Positions 26,078 through 35,207 of a stretch of DNA of 44,295 nucleotides are shown here, in pieces (the first letter of the stretch is position 1; each line of letters begins with the position of its first letter). Position numbers and translations under genes: made by a program. This DNA is from Algoriphagus marincola HL-49. GTDB taxonomy: Bacteria; Bacteroidota; Bacteroidia; Cytophagales; Cyclobacteriaceae. Location of the stretch: contig LJXT01000012.1 in NCBI GenBank assembly GCA_001314815.1, forward strand, positions 1 through 44,295, read 5' to 3'. The notes under the pieces are model-generated. The model saw nothing but the letters and a program-made list of their open reading frames with translations. It ran no database searches and was not told the origin of the DNA.

Positions 26078-27051
26078 AGTAATAAATTGAAGATAAATCC
26101 TGAGATAATGATAAATAGGGTGACCACACCAAAGTAAATCCCGATCAACCGGCTGGTCATGACTTTTTTGAGTAGTGTGCCTTCTGGTATGGACAGTCCG
26201 ATGGTCGCCATCATAAAGGCGATCGCGGTACCGATGGGTACGCCTTTGGCAACAAGTACTTGGATCACCGGGATAATTCCCGCAGCATTGGAATAAAGCG
26301 GGACGGCCAAAATCACCGCTAGCGGCACCGTCCACCACTGACCCGACCCAAGGTATTGTTGAAAGAAATTTTCGGGCACATAGCGATGCATCGCGGCACC
26401 AATTCCAATCCCAATCACCACATAGATAAGAATACTTTTAACAATTCCCCAAGCTTCCTTGAAGACTAGTTGGAGTCGTTGGGTAAAAGAAATATTTTCA
26501 GCTTGGTAATCTGAACTCCCTTTGGTCTTGGCCTTGATGAGATTTTGTACCCATTCGGAGAGGTATTTTTCCAAATTCATTCGGCCCAAAATCATCCCTC
26601 CAACCGTTCCAAGCAAAATTCCGCTCAAGGCGTAAATCAACGTGAATTTCAACCCGAAAAGCCCCACAAACATGGCCAAAGCAATCTCATTGACCAAAGG
26701 GGAGGTAATCAAAAAGGAGAAAGTCACTCCCAAAGGAATGCCGCCCTGTACAAAACCTATAAACAAAGGAACGGAGGAGCAAGAACAGAAAGGCGTGATG
26801 GCCCCAAAGAAGGAAGCAAATAAATTCTCAAGCCCGTAGAGCTTGCGGCGGTTTAGAAAATCCCGCAGTCGTTCCACTGGAAAATATGCATTGACTAAGC
26901 CCATCAAAGTTGTAATGAGCATTAACAAAATCAGGATCTTGATGGTGTCATAAAGGAAAAAATTCAAAGCAATCCCCATCCTGGAGCTTTCCCCTAAGCC
27001 AAAAATGCCGTGTACCAGCCAATCAGCCAGATTTTGTAACCAGTCAAACAT
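26074..27051 (-). CDS. ArsP/DUF318-type permease
   Basis: A 325-residue polytopic inner-membrane protein. The family motif TPFCSCSSVPLFIGFVQGG (cysteines 89 and 91) and SPLVNEIALAMF mark the ArsP/permease group (PF03773), some members of which export organoarsenicals. In Bacteroidota it is often paired with a small thioredoxin-like protein, as here (start 9 bases after that stop). The true substrate of this subgroup is not settled. Its stop overlaps the start of the decarboxylase-like gene. Confidence 0.88.
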   Translation of the reverse strand: MFDWLQNLADWLVHGIFGLGESSRMGIALNFFLYDTIKILILLMLITTLMGLVNAYFPVERLRDFLNRRKLYGLENLFASFFGAITPFCSCSSVPLFIGFVQGGIPLGVTFSFLITSPLVNEIALAMFVGLFGLKFTLIYALSGILLGTVGGMILGRMNLEKYLSEWVQNLIKAKTKGSSDYQAENISFTQRLQLVFKEAWGIVKSILIYVVIGIGIGAAMHRYVPENFFQQYLGSGQWWTVPLAVILAVPLYSNAAGIIPVIQVLVAKGVPIGTAIAFMMATIGLSIPEGTLLKKVMTSRLIGIYFGVVTLFIIISGFIFNLLL

Positions 27052-27060
27052 GGAGTCTGA

Positions 27061-27294
27061 TTAAGCGATTACTGCCAAAATATCTGAGATGGAAGGAACC
27101 CTTCCTTTTATCTTAACTACCTCATCCACCACCACCGCAGGCGTACTCATAACGTTGTACTCCATGATTTTTTGGATGTCTTCGACTTTGATGATTTCCG
27201 CTTGCTGACCGGATTGGGCAAGAGCCTCCTTGACGACAGCTTCCGTTTGCTTACATTTTGGACAGCCGGTTCCGAGTATTTTGATTGTTTTCAT
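27061..27294 (-). CDS. Small thioredoxin-like protein (redox-active disulfide protein 2 type)
   Basis: A 77-residue thioredoxin fold. The active site is GTGCPKC (C11, C14), and the cis-proline region is NVMSTPAVVVDEVV, ending in GRVPSISDIL. This family partners DUF318 permeases. The start is ATG 27294, with ATG 27306 (MNPEMKT) also possible; the longer reading to 27408 runs through the operator and is not credible. It is the first gene of the operon trx-permease-decarboxylase, preceded by a perfect palindrome. Confidence 0.85.
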   Translation of the reverse strand: MKTIKILGTGCPKCKQTEAVVKEALAQSGQQAEIIKVEDIQKIMEYNVMSTPAVVVDEVVKIKGRVPSISDILAVIA

Positions 27295-27311
27295 TTCGGG
27301 GTTCATATTTA

Positions 27312-27327
27312 ATCGTAATATTACGAT
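27312..27327. promoter_or_regulatory. Perfect 16-bp palindrome, ArsR-type operator candidate
   Basis: ATCGTAATATTACGAT lies 17 bases upstream of ATG 27294. Symmetric AT-rich sites of this kind are typical for ArsR/SmtB repressors, which often control permease-thioredoxin operons. No arsR gene is in the window, so the regulator would be encoded elsewhere. Confidence 0.65.
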
Positions 27328-27441
27328 AAATAGAAAAAATAAAAGGTGACATTGATCACTTCTTGTAGAAATGGGGAATAAGATAAAAGTGCCTTCACTC
27401 GAAGGCAATTCAGGCTCGTGAAGACTTACCCCCAGGTGGAC

Positions 27442-27476
27442 AAAAAAAGCCGGCCCTTTTGCAAAAGCCGGCTTTA
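27442..27476 (-). terminator. Terminator of the TonB receptor operon
   Basis: On the minus strand AAAGCCGGC pairs with GCCGGCTTT around a short A/T-paired loop, followed by a run of seven T. It lies 18 bases past the receptor stop. Confidence 0.85.
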
Positions 27477-27494
27477 CTATGCTATGAAATTTAA

Positions 27495-30401
27495 TTAAAA
27501 AGAGTACCCAAAACTAAAGCTAATCTCTGTACCCGGCGCCAAATTGGTGAAGAATTGATCTTGGGCTTCATAAGATCGGAAAACGATCTGCCGCTTGTCA
27601 TTCAAGATATTCGATACCCCAAAACTGGTGGTAATTCGCTCATCAGCTCCAAAGGACTTATTGATATTCAAATTCAAACTATGGAAGGGTACCGTGTAGG
27701 TATCGGTTCGGTTTCCAAATCCTACAAAATTCAAAGTAGGTCCCTGAACATTATAAAATATACCAGCTTCTAGCCCTGTCATATAATTCATGAAAGAAAG
27801 GCCTGTATTTACAATGTAAGGAGCCTGTCCAGCCATCTCACGCGTATCATCAATCGTCTCACCATCTCTGGCAGTCAGCTGTCGGGATCGAAGTTCGGTA
27901 GCAGACATTTGAATTCTAGAATCGACTAGGGTTACATTGGTATTCCACATGAAATTCTCCAAGGCAGGCGAGATGAATGAGAGAGATTTTCTTAATTCAA
28001 ATTCCAAACCCATCACCGTACCGCGGCCTACGTTTCGAGGCTGAAAGGAACCCGGGTCTGAGAGAAACTGGACAATTTCAATAGGCTTGTCGAAGGATTT
28101 ATAAAAAGCACTGACCGAAAACATCTGAGCTCTTTCTTGGAAGGATTCCCAACGCAAATCAAAATTGTTGATCCGAGTAGCTGTTAGATTACCATCCCAA
28201 AGTACTTCTGCACCGCCATTGGTGGTCTCCTCAAACAAGCCACCGATAAAAGTACGGCCTGTAATCGGATCCAAAATCTCTGCATAAGAAAGTTCTTTGA
28301 AAGAAGGTCTGGCGATGGTCCGTGAAGCCGAAAGACGAAGATTTTGATTTTCTTTCAAACCATACACCAAATTCAAAGAAGGGAAAAGGTCGAAATCATC
28401 CAATACTTTTTCATTGTCAAAAACAATGGTAGCAGTCTGATTGGTACCGGTGTAGAATTGCGTATACTTTTCTACCCGAACACCGGCGATTGCTTTCAAA
28501 TTTTCAATAGGATTCAATTCGGCCGAAACATACCCTGCAACATTGCTGAGGTCTGACTGGTACTCATTTGGATTGACCGGAATAAAGTCAGGATTGTAAC
28601 GAACACCGTTTCTGTTTTCTGCGGAGAAAAGATTCTCCGGGTTTAGGATTGCATTGGGATCACCGGCTGACAGGTCCGTATTTCCTGTTGCGAATTGGAA
28701 TGTCTGAATATTGAAATCCCTGTTTTTTATCACATAACTTCCTCCAAATTTAATCTTACCATCTGTTTGGAAAGCATTGATCCGTCGGGTCAAGTCCAAC
28801 TTACTGACCAAATTGGTCTCCTCGAGTTCTCTCCAGATCCGTGTAGGCAAGCCTACCTCGGTAGATATGGTATTGTTGGGCAATCTGAATCGTGTAAAAC
28901 GGATATCCGGATCGTCCATTGTAGAGAGCGTAGGGGCTACTTTCCAATCGATTTCCCACTGATTTCCATTCAAAAAGTGTGATCCACCCAATAAGATACT
29001 TTGCATCGAGCGCTCACTATATTCGATGTTGTATTGCTTGGCTTCGAAGTTTGCCCCCAGGTTAGTATTGATAAAATCAAACTCACCTGCCTTGGACTCG
29101 CCATTCTGGAGATGAAGATAGGTCAGTCTAAACTTGGACGCTTCAGTCTTCATGGCGATTCCGGCCATTCCTCCGAGCAGTACATTATTTACCCCGTAAT
29201 CACCAATTTGCCTTTCGAGCGGCTCCAATTCGACCTGAGATGACTCACGAGGCTTTGCAAAGAGGTTAAACTCGGCATCTTGGTAAAATTCGGTATCATT
29301 TTTATAAGTAAGGGCAAAATTATAGCCCCAAGTCACTTTCTCACGGGCAAGCTGATTGCCTAGAGAAAAACTCAATCCCACATCCATCAAACTATTATTC
29401 CGGTAGCCGGCTAAGGTTTGATTGAATGAACTAAGAATTGACCGGTACTCTATTCCGGCTTCGCTGTTGGGATTACCCACTACATCTCCATAAGAAGGAA
29501 TGTCTGTTCTTCCTCCAGTGGGGATTGCCCGGGTCCCGTCATCAAAACCTAACCAATCAGTCTCTCCACCATCATATTGGAGGTAGTTGCTGTTGAAGTG
29601 CATGGAAGGATTGATACCACCGGAAACACCGATTACCATCGTCCGCTCTTCAGGAAAATCTTTGGTAGCAATGTCTACTACACCACCGGTAAAGTCTGCA
29701 GGCAAATCTGCAGTAAATGATTTTGACACTATGATATTGTCAATGACATTGGTCGGAAAAATATCCATTTGGATGGTATTTCGATCGGGATCCAAACCCG
29801 GTACATCGACACCATTTAGGACGGTTTTGGTATATCGATCTCCGAGACCACGGACATAGACATACTTTCCACCTTCGATAGAGACACCGGTTACCCGCTT
29901 GACAGCGCCTGCAGCATCTCCATCTCCAATTTGCCTGAAAGTAGAGGCGGAAATTCCATCCATTAAGTTGGGAGCATTTCTTTTGACGGACATCAATGCA
30001 TTTTCTGTTGTCCGTATAGCTGTAGCCGCAATGGTTACAGTTTCAAGTTCGGAAGCTTCTTCAGCCATCAAGACATCGTTGAGGACTGTGACTTCACCGT
30101 CTTTGATTTCTACCGAAGTAAGCTCTACAGTAGAAAAGGAAATGTAGGAGATTTGAAGAGTGTAAGTGCCTGGATCGGCTTGGATTTCAAATTTCCCGTC
30201 AAAATCAGTGACCGCTCCGGTACCGATTTCTTTGACCAAAACAGAAACGCCGAAAAGCGGCTCTCCGGTAGCTTCTTCAAAGATTGCCCCTCGAAGTGTT
30301 CCTTTTTGGGCAAATGAAAATCCTGCAAACAGCGGACTGATCAGGAATAGACTGAGGATCAATGATCGTATCATGAAAGAATCAGATAGATTTGGTTTCA
30401 T
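27495..30401 (-). CDS. TonB-dependent outer-membrane receptor with carboxypeptidase-like domain
   Basis: A 968-residue protein. The signal peptide ends near FSFAQ. A CarboxypepD-reg-like domain (GAIFEEATGEPLFGVSVLVKE through FSTVELTSVEIK, about 35-100) is followed by the plug (KRVTGVSIEGGKYVYVRGLG, FPTNVIDNIIVSKSF, ADLPADFTGGVVDI) and a long barrel ending in the aromatic residue of FGYSF. It imports an unknown ligand across the outer membrane using TonB energy. It is encoded downstream of a surface lipoprotein, probably its partner, with a hairpin in the 91-base gap. There is no SusD homologue, so it is not a standard PUL. Confidence 0.93.
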   Translation of the reverse strand: MKPNLSDSFMIRSLILSLFLISPLFAGFSFAQKGTLRGAIFEEATGEPLFGVSVLVKEIGTGAVTDFDGKFEIQADPGTYTLQISYISFSTVELTSVEIKDGEVTVLNDVLMAEEASELETVTIAATAIRTTENALMSVKRNAPNLMDGISASTFRQIGDGDAAGAVKRVTGVSIEGGKYVYVRGLGDRYTKTVLNGVDVPGLDPDRNTIQMDIFPTNVIDNIIVSKSFTADLPADFTGGVVDIATKDFPEERTMVIGVSGGINPSMHFNSNYLQYDGGETDWLGFDDGTRAIPTGGRTDIPSYGDVVGNPNSEAGIEYRSILSSFNQTLAGYRNNSLMDVGLSFSLGNQLAREKVTWGYNFALTYKNDTEFYQDAEFNLFAKPRESSQVELEPLERQIGDYGVNNVLLGGMAGIAMKTEASKFRLTYLHLQNGESKAGEFDFINTNLGANFEAKQYNIEYSERSMQSILLGGSHFLNGNQWEIDWKVAPTLSTMDDPDIRFTRFRLPNNTISTEVGLPTRIWRELEETNLVSKLDLTRRINAFQTDGKIKFGGSYVIKNRDFNIQTFQFATGNTDLSAGDPNAILNPENLFSAENRNGVRYNPDFIPVNPNEYQSDLSNVAGYVSAELNPIENLKAIAGVRVEKYTQFYTGTNQTATIVFDNEKVLDDFDLFPSLNLVYGLKENQNLRLSASRTIARPSFKELSYAEILDPITGRTFIGGLFEETTNGGAEVLWDGNLTATRINNFDLRWESFQERAQMFSVSAFYKSFDKPIEIVQFLSDPGSFQPRNVGRGTVMGLEFELRKSLSFISPALENFMWNTNVTLVDSRIQMSATELRSRQLTARDGETIDDTREMAGQAPYIVNTGLSFMNYMTGLEAGIFYNVQGPTLNFVGFGNRTDTYTVPFHSLNLNINKSFGADERITTSFGVSNILNDKRQIVFRSYEAQDQFFTNLAPGTEISFSFGYSF

Positions 30402-30432
30402 ACAGCAAATGAAATTGTTTATTTAGTAAGTA

Positions 30433-30467
30433 AAGGAAGGAAGCTCCTTGCAAGATCTTCCTTCCTT
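30433..30467 (-). promoter_or_regulatory. Intercistronic hairpin between lipoprotein and TonB receptor genes
   Basis: A perfect 11-bp stem, AAGGAAGGAAG with CTTCCTTCCTT, around a 13-base loop. On the minus strand only a weak T run follows, so partial termination or 3'-end stabilisation of the lipoprotein transcript is likely, giving more lipoprotein than receptor. Confidence 0.6.
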
Positions 30468-30492
30468 CCCTTTTATGAATTAAAATCTAAGC

Positions 30493-31995
30493 TTAGAAAT
30501 CGGCAAGTTCGCCAGCTACATCAGCCCAAGACCATCCAGCGAATGGAGCCTTGTCAGCACCCACTGTATTGGCTCCTGCCTCGACAGCAGTAGCTTCAGC
30601 ATCAGTTCCATTGAGGAATACATCTGTAAGAGTAGCTCCATCAGCTAGAGCGATTTCCAAATTACGGAAAGACAATACACCTTCCTGGAAGTTTGCAAGA
30701 GAAGCATCACCGCTGATCGACAAGTCACCTCGTCCATCTGTATCGGCTGGATTGGCGAATCCAAAGAAATAGATATTTTCGAATGTTCCACGAGCTCCAT
30801 CTCTGAAGTCACCCAGTTCAGACACATCGTTTCCTTTTACTGAACCATTGGTCAAAGTATGCCCATCGAGGTAAGAACCCTCAGGACCGTCGATTTCCAT
30901 AGAGTGGTCAGTTTCGTCACCGCAGATAAGGATGAAGTTATCCATAGTACCAGCCCAAGCCTGATCAGTATCAAGTGCATCGTCACCTGAATTCCAAACC
31001 AATGCGTTGGTTACAGAGACAGTACCACCAAACCATTCGATTCCATCATCTTGGTTAGCGATTACTTCCACATTTTCGATAGTCGTTTCTGATCCTACAC
31101 CACCAAGGGTAAGGCCGTTGATTTCGTTACCTTCACCGATGTTTGAACCACCGTGACGGATAGAGATGTACTGAATAGTACCTGAATTGTCTTCAGCATT
31201 ATCACCACCGTAAAGACCATTTGCGTCAGATGGTGGAATACCTTCGATTTGAAGCTCAGAAACATCACCCGGTAAAGAAGATGGAGCATTACCCAATACG
31301 ATCAAACCTCCCCAAAGACCAGAAAGGTTTGGATCCAAGTTAGGAGATGCGATCTCTCCTGGCATAATTTCATCTGCAATAGAAGTGAAAATGATTGGAG
31401 AATCTGGTTCACCTAAAGCATTCAACGTAGCGCCACGGGCGACTACCAAAGCAGAAGCATTGGCACCAGTTCCTACTTCACCTTTGACGATCACGCCAGG
31501 CTCGATAGTCAGAGTAGCACCTGACTCTACAGAGATTCTGGAACCCAAGATGTAAACCTTACCAGTTTCCCAAGTCTGATCAGAAGTAATATTAGAATCA
31601 ACTCTTACTGTTGTTTCTTCCACGCCAACATTTAATACGTGCGTAGCAGTAGCCTCATCACCGTCAACGTCTGTTGCCGTGAATACAAAAACAATGCTTT
31701 TTCCTTCGTCCTCTGCAGTGGCAGTGTACTCAAATTCTTGAGATGCAGAAGTTCCGGACAAAGGAACAGTCGCGAAATTTGATCCATCTTTGGTGATCAC
31801 CAACTCAGACAGGCCATCGGGAGCAGTTACAGTAGCTGTTACTGGGCCCAAAGTACCACCTGCTTCAATAGAAGCCGTAGCGGGAATTCCTGAAATTGTC
31901 ACCCCATTGTTAGGTTCTGGAGTGTCGTCATCACAGCTCGTAAAAACGAATGTGAAAGCAGCAAACATTGCTAAAAGATAATTGAACTTTTTCAT
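30493..31995 (-). CDS. Surface lipoprotein with beta-helix-like domain, partner of the TonB receptor
   Basis: Encodes 500 residues with a type II signal peptide (lipobox FTSC, followed by DDDT). Acidic residues after the Cys fit the surface-export signal of Bacteroidota. An Ig/cadherin-like N-terminal part is followed by a region rich in short Gly/Val turns (GATLTIEPGVIVKGEVGTG, GLWGGLIVLGNAP, QDDGIEWFGGTVSVTNALVW), typical of a right-handed parallel beta-helix. Such lipoproteins commonly accompany TonB receptors as ligand capture proteins. The ligand is unknown. Codon use is strongly optimised, suggesting high expression. Confidence 0.85.
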   Translation of the reverse strand: MKKFNYLLAMFAAFTFVFTSCDDDTPEPNNGVTISGIPATASIEAGGTLGPVTATVTAPDGLSELVITKDGSNFATVPLSGTSASQEFEYTATAEDEGKSIVFVFTATDVDGDEATATHVLNVGVEETTVRVDSNITSDQTWETGKVYILGSRISVESGATLTIEPGVIVKGEVGTGANASALVVARGATLNALGEPDSPIIFTSIADEIMPGEIASPNLDPNLSGLWGGLIVLGNAPSSLPGDVSELQIEGIPPSDANGLYGGDNAEDNSGTIQYISIRHGGSNIGEGNEINGLTLGGVGSETTIENVEVIANQDDGIEWFGGTVSVTNALVWNSGDDALDTDQAWAGTMDNFILICGDETDHSMEIDGPEGSYLDGHTLTNGSVKGNDVSELGDFRDGARGTFENIYFFGFANPADTDGRGDLSISGDASLANFQEGVLSFRNLEIALADGATLTDVFLNGTDAEATAVEAGANTVGADKAPFAGWSWADVAGELADF

Positions 31996-32134
31996 GAGTT
32001 ATTAATTGAATTTTGGTTTTGCATTTTTAATCGTTGCAAAACTGATTCAATTTTCTACCGCAAGAGAATTATTCGAATTATGCTTTTTTTAAAAATGAAT
32101 GCAGAATTTAATATTGGATTAACAGATTTAGCAT

Positions 32135-32161
32135 AAAAAAAGGCTTTCCTCTCCGAAAGCC
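32135..32161 (-). terminator. Terminator of the MoxR gene
   Basis: On the minus strand GGCTTTC and GAAAGCC pair around a 6-base loop and are followed by seven T, 20 bases past the stop. Confidence 0.85.
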
Positions 32162-32181
32162 ACTTAAATCAAGTTTTTATG

Positions 32182-33153
32182 TTATTTCAATGTTACCGAC
32201 TTATTAATCGGCACCTTTTCTAGTAAAATTTTAACTAAGTCACGGGTGTCTATTCCATCTGCTTCTGCCTCATAATTGAGAATAATTCGGTGATTCAGCA
32301 CATCCTCAGCGATTTCCTTGATGTCCTCCGGAAGCACATAATCCCGCCCATCCATGTAGGCAACAGCCTTGGAAGCAAGGTTTAGATTGATGCTTGCACG
32401 TGGGGATACACCAAATTGAATGTACTTAGCTTCATTTTTCAGACCGTACTGATCCGGGAATCGGGTTGCAAATACCAATTCGATGATGTATTGCTCAAGC
32501 GGTTCTGCGATTTTGATTCCATTGATTTCATCCCGAATACCAAAGATGTCCTCTTTGGAAAGGACCGCATTCACTTCGGAACTAAAGGACATATTCGCCA
32601 TGCGGCGCATGACTTCCATTTCATCTGCCTTGGATGGGTAGTCGATATGCACTTTCATCATAAATCGATCGACCTGCGCTTCGGGTAAAGGGTAGGTCCC
32701 CTCTTGATCCACCGGGTTTTGCGTAGCCAAAACCAAGAAAGGACGATCTAGCTGAAAGGTAGTTTCTCCAATAGTCACCTGCTTTTCCTGCATAGCCTCC
32801 AAGAGAGCTGACTGTACCTTAGCCGGGGATCGGTTGACCTCATCGGCCAAGATCAGGTTAGAGAAAATCGGTCCTTTTTTCACTTCAAAATCCCCATTCT
32901 GCTGATTGTAGATCATGGTACCGACCAAGTCGGCAGGCAAAAGATCCGGGGTAAACTGAATCCGATTGAAATCCAAATGAAGCACTTTGGCCAGGGTGTT
33001 GACGGTCAAAGTTTTCGCCAAACCAGGCACCCCTTCGAGCAAAATATGACCATTGGTAAAAAGCCCAATCAACAATCGGTTGACCATTTTGTCCTGACCG
33101 ACGACGACCTTTCGAACTTCCTCTGTGACAGCTTGGATTTTGTCCTGATACAT
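32182..33153 (-). CDS. MoxR-family AAA+ ATPase
   Basis: A 323-residue cytoplasmic AAA+ chaperone-like ATPase. Walker A is GVPGLAKT (41-48) and Walker B is LILADEVNR (D104, E105). The sensor segment LATQNPVDQEGTYPLPEAQVDRF and the C-terminal lid (FGVSPRASINLNLASKA) are intact. MoxR proteins usually act with a DUF58 protein and VWA-domain (Bat) proteins to mature complexes. None of these lie here: a terminator follows at once, so this copy stands alone. Confidence 0.92.
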   Translation of the reverse strand: MYQDKIQAVTEEVRKVVVGQDKMVNRLLIGLFTNGHILLEGVPGLAKTLTVNTLAKVLHLDFNRIQFTPDLLPADLVGTMIYNQQNGDFEVKKGPIFSNLILADEVNRSPAKVQSALLEAMQEKQVTIGETTFQLDRPFLVLATQNPVDQEGTYPLPEAQVDRFMMKVHIDYPSKADEMEVMRRMANMSFSSEVNAVLSKEDIFGIRDEINGIKIAEPLEQYIIELVFATRFPDQYGLKNEAKYIQFGVSPRASINLNLASKAVAYMDGRDYVLPEDIKEIAEDVLNHRIILNYEAEADGIDTRDLVKILLEKVPINKSVTLK

Positions 33154-33529
33154 CTGCTTAATTTTTCTGTGAGAAGTGTAAAAATAGAATAATTTGTCCC
33201 AAGCGCAATCTTAATTCTTTGAAGCGGTAATCTCAGCGGAGCAAAGGGATTTTTAGGAATTTTTAAGAGAGAATATCGCTTGAAAAGCTGCGAAGTGAAA
33301 AAAGAAGAGTGCTGAAGGCACAACTTGTAATAGCCCCGGGAGCATCCCGGGGATTTAAAACCAATTCCAACCCAAGCGCTGGCCCATGATTTTTACATGG
33401 AAATGAAAATGATGTGCCAGCAAGACAGAGAGGATATTATAAAAGCGGTCATAAGACTGCATTATTTAAGGCATAGGTAGTGTCATCTTAGTCCAGTGCC
33501 TAAAGCAAACGAAGAATAAGGAGGGGAAC
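33154..33529. other. Intergenic region with one GC-rich hairpin, no clear gene
   Basis: About 376 bases. A hairpin CCCCGGGAGCATCCCGGGG lies near 33335-33353. A 27-codon ORF (from about 33397) has no recognisable features. Confidence 0.4.
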
Positions 33530-33865
33530 TCAAATTAATCCCCGCCCTTCCAGTTCTTTCTTAAGCTTGTGGTATTTTCTCAATTTATCATCCACCGATA
33601 GCTTTTCAAGGGGAGCCCTCTGTAATTTCTGTGAAGGAGATGCATTGCTGATTTCCACAACTTTAATTTTAAACTTCTCCCCAATTGTTAAATCTCTATC
33701 TATCCACTTATGGTTCTCTTCTTTTTCCATAGTCAAGCCCCCAACGGATAAGTCCATTCGATCTATTTCTTCATTTTTCACACGAGTGAAAATCACCGAA
33801 ACAACCCCCTCTTCCAATCCGGCCTTCAGGTTTTCTTTTTCGCTTTTAATCTCAAACCCTATCAT
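33530..33865 (-). CDS. Small immunity-like paralogue 6 (subfamily B)
   Basis: A 111-residue soluble protein, no signal. It shares with its neighbours an N-terminal MIGFEI strand, VVSVIFTRVKN, a GEKFKIKVVEI strand and the C-terminal helix signature KYHKLKKELEGRGLI. It is most like the next gene upstream (FTRVKN, KKELE). It is the last of six tandem small genes behind a surface lipoprotein. I do not recognise a named domain; an immunity role is inferred from context only. Confidence 0.6.
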   Translation of the reverse strand: MIGFEIKSEKENLKAGLEEGVVSVIFTRVKNEEIDRMDLSVGGLTMEKEENHKWIDRDLTIGEKFKIKVVEISNASPSQKLQRAPLEKLSVDDKLRKYHKLKKELEGRGLI

Positions 33866-33981
33866 AACTCAATTTATTAAAGGACATCTTGGATCCCATT
33901 CTCAATTAACTTTCTAAACCTAATAATCTACTCTAATCTGTAACTACAACATTCTATTCTAAAAAATGTAAATGAAATCTT

Positions 33982-34317
33982 TTATAGATGACCTGCCTCT
34001 TCCAGTTCTTTTTTAAGATGCTTATAAGTTCGGAGGTTATTTTCCAAGAGTAATTCTTCATCATCTATCTTGGATGATGACTTAGGCTCCGAAGATTCTA
34101 TAGTGTCGATCACTTCTACAGTAAATTCCTCGCCTAGCCTCAATTCTTCAAAAATCCAGATGACTTCTCTTGATTTTTTCTCATCTCTTCCTCCTAGTCG
34201 AAGGGATATGAGATCGTTCTCTTGATTTTTTACCCTTGTGAATTGTAAAGATACCACGCCGTGATCAATAGCAGCATCTGTTTTTTGGTTGTTGAATATT
34301 AGTCTAAATCCTTTCAT
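33982..34317 (-). CDS. Small immunity-like paralogue 5 (subfamily B)
   Basis: A 111-residue protein related to paralogue 6: GVVSLQFTRVKNQ, GEEFTVEVID and the end TYKHLKKELEEAGHL. Predicted cytoplasmic, beta-rich with a C-terminal helix. The gaps to its neighbours are 116 and 74 bases. Function not recognised; part of the putative immunity array. Confidence 0.6.
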   Translation of the reverse strand: MKGFRLIFNNQKTDAAIDHGVVSLQFTRVKNQENDLISLRLGGRDEKKSREVIWIFEELRLGEEFTVEVIDTIESSEPKSSSKIDDEELLLENNLRTYKHLKKELEEAGHL

Positions 34318-34391
34318 TCTAATAATGTCTTAGTGGGCACCTACTATCTCAATTCCTTGCTTTCCTGCCTCTACAGAAGCAGAATAATCTG

Positions 34392-34769
34392 CTAGATCAA
34401 CCCTTTGCTTTTTAGCTTTCTCTCCAAATAGTTAAACTGTTTGAGTTTCATGGCTAATTTTTCCTTCTCGCTCATTTTTGCCAATACTTCTGCGTAGGTG
34501 AGCGGTTTCTCTTTGACTCTGTAAGGACTGATGCTATCAGTTTCCTTTACTTTGATGATAAACTCATCCCCTACCTGAATCTCTTTATTCAACCACTCTA
34601 CGGATTCGCCTGACTCAATATTTAGACCTGAAAACATGATCTCTAGGTCTTTTTCATGAGCTTCGGTATTTTTAGAAAAAATCAAAGTAATTGATGCATT
34701 TTTAAATCCACCGAACACCTTCTTTCCCTGATCAATCAACTCAAAACCCAATACTTTATCCTTACTCAT
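34392..34769 (-). CDS. Small immunity-like paralogue 4 (subfamily B)
   Basis: A 125-residue protein with LGFELI, ASITLIFSKN, GLNIESGESVEWLNKEI, GDEFIIKVKETDSIS and an end LKQFNYLERKLKSKGLI, the array signature. It is slightly longer than its neighbours by an extra loop before the last helix. Just downstream an open frame of about 34 codons without a start (34330-34431) overlaps its end and may be a gene remnant. Confidence 0.6.
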   Translation of the reverse strand: MSKDKVLGFELIDQGKKVFGGFKNASITLIFSKNTEAHEKDLEIMFSGLNIESGESVEWLNKEIQVGDEFIIKVKETDSISPYRVKEKPLTYAEVLAKMSEKEKLAMKLKQFNYLERKLKSKGLI

Positions 34770-34877
34770 ACTTTTTACATCTTCTAGGTGTCACATAATC
34801 TTTCCCAATCTCGATTTGAGGAGAATTTTACCTGAATACCATCATGTTAGTATTTGCTTTTTTAATCAGGCTAGAAG

Positions 34878-35207
34878 TCATATCCAGTTTGCATCTTCCA
34901 GTTCCTGCTTAAGAGCAAAATAAGTCTTCAACTCCTCTTTTAACTGCTCTTCAGAGCATTCATGAAACTCTTTCTTTTTGGGTTTTGAAATGTCTTCTAT
35001 CTCCTCAACCTTAATGAGAAACTCATCTCCAGGCTCAAATTTAATTGCCCCCCAGTTCAATCGTTCCTGAAAGAAATCATTAGAGCCTCTGATATGAAGA
35101 CTTAATTCTTCTTCAGATTCTTTGACCAATAGAGCAAAAATTATTTGTATGGCATCTGAGGCAACTGATAGTTTTTTTCCTTTACCCTCTACTTTAAATC
35201 CAATCAT
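34878..35207 (-). CDS. Small immunity-like paralogue 3 (subfamily B)
   Basis: A 109-residue protein with MIGFKVEGKG, IQIIFALLVKE, GDEFLIKVEEIEDIS and the end TYFALKQELEDANWI, where the usual GLI is replaced by NWI. A start-less open frame ending at 35194 overlaps its 5' end and may be debris of an older gene. Function not recognised. Confidence 0.6.
   Translation of the reverse strand: MIGFKVEGKGKKLSVASDAIQIIFALLVKESEEELSLHIRGSNDFFQERLNWGAIKFEPGDEFLIKVEEIEDISKPKKKEFHECSEEQLKEELKTYFALKQELEDANWI

Noticed and set aside
26078-26338. N-terminal extension of the decarboxylase-like ORF
   Set aside because: These codons lie inside the permease gene in another frame; the signal peptide starts at ATG 26077.
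27295-27408. N-terminal extension of the thioredoxin-like ORF
   Set aside because: It reads through the palindromic operator and promoter region and gives no family match; start moved to ATG 27294.
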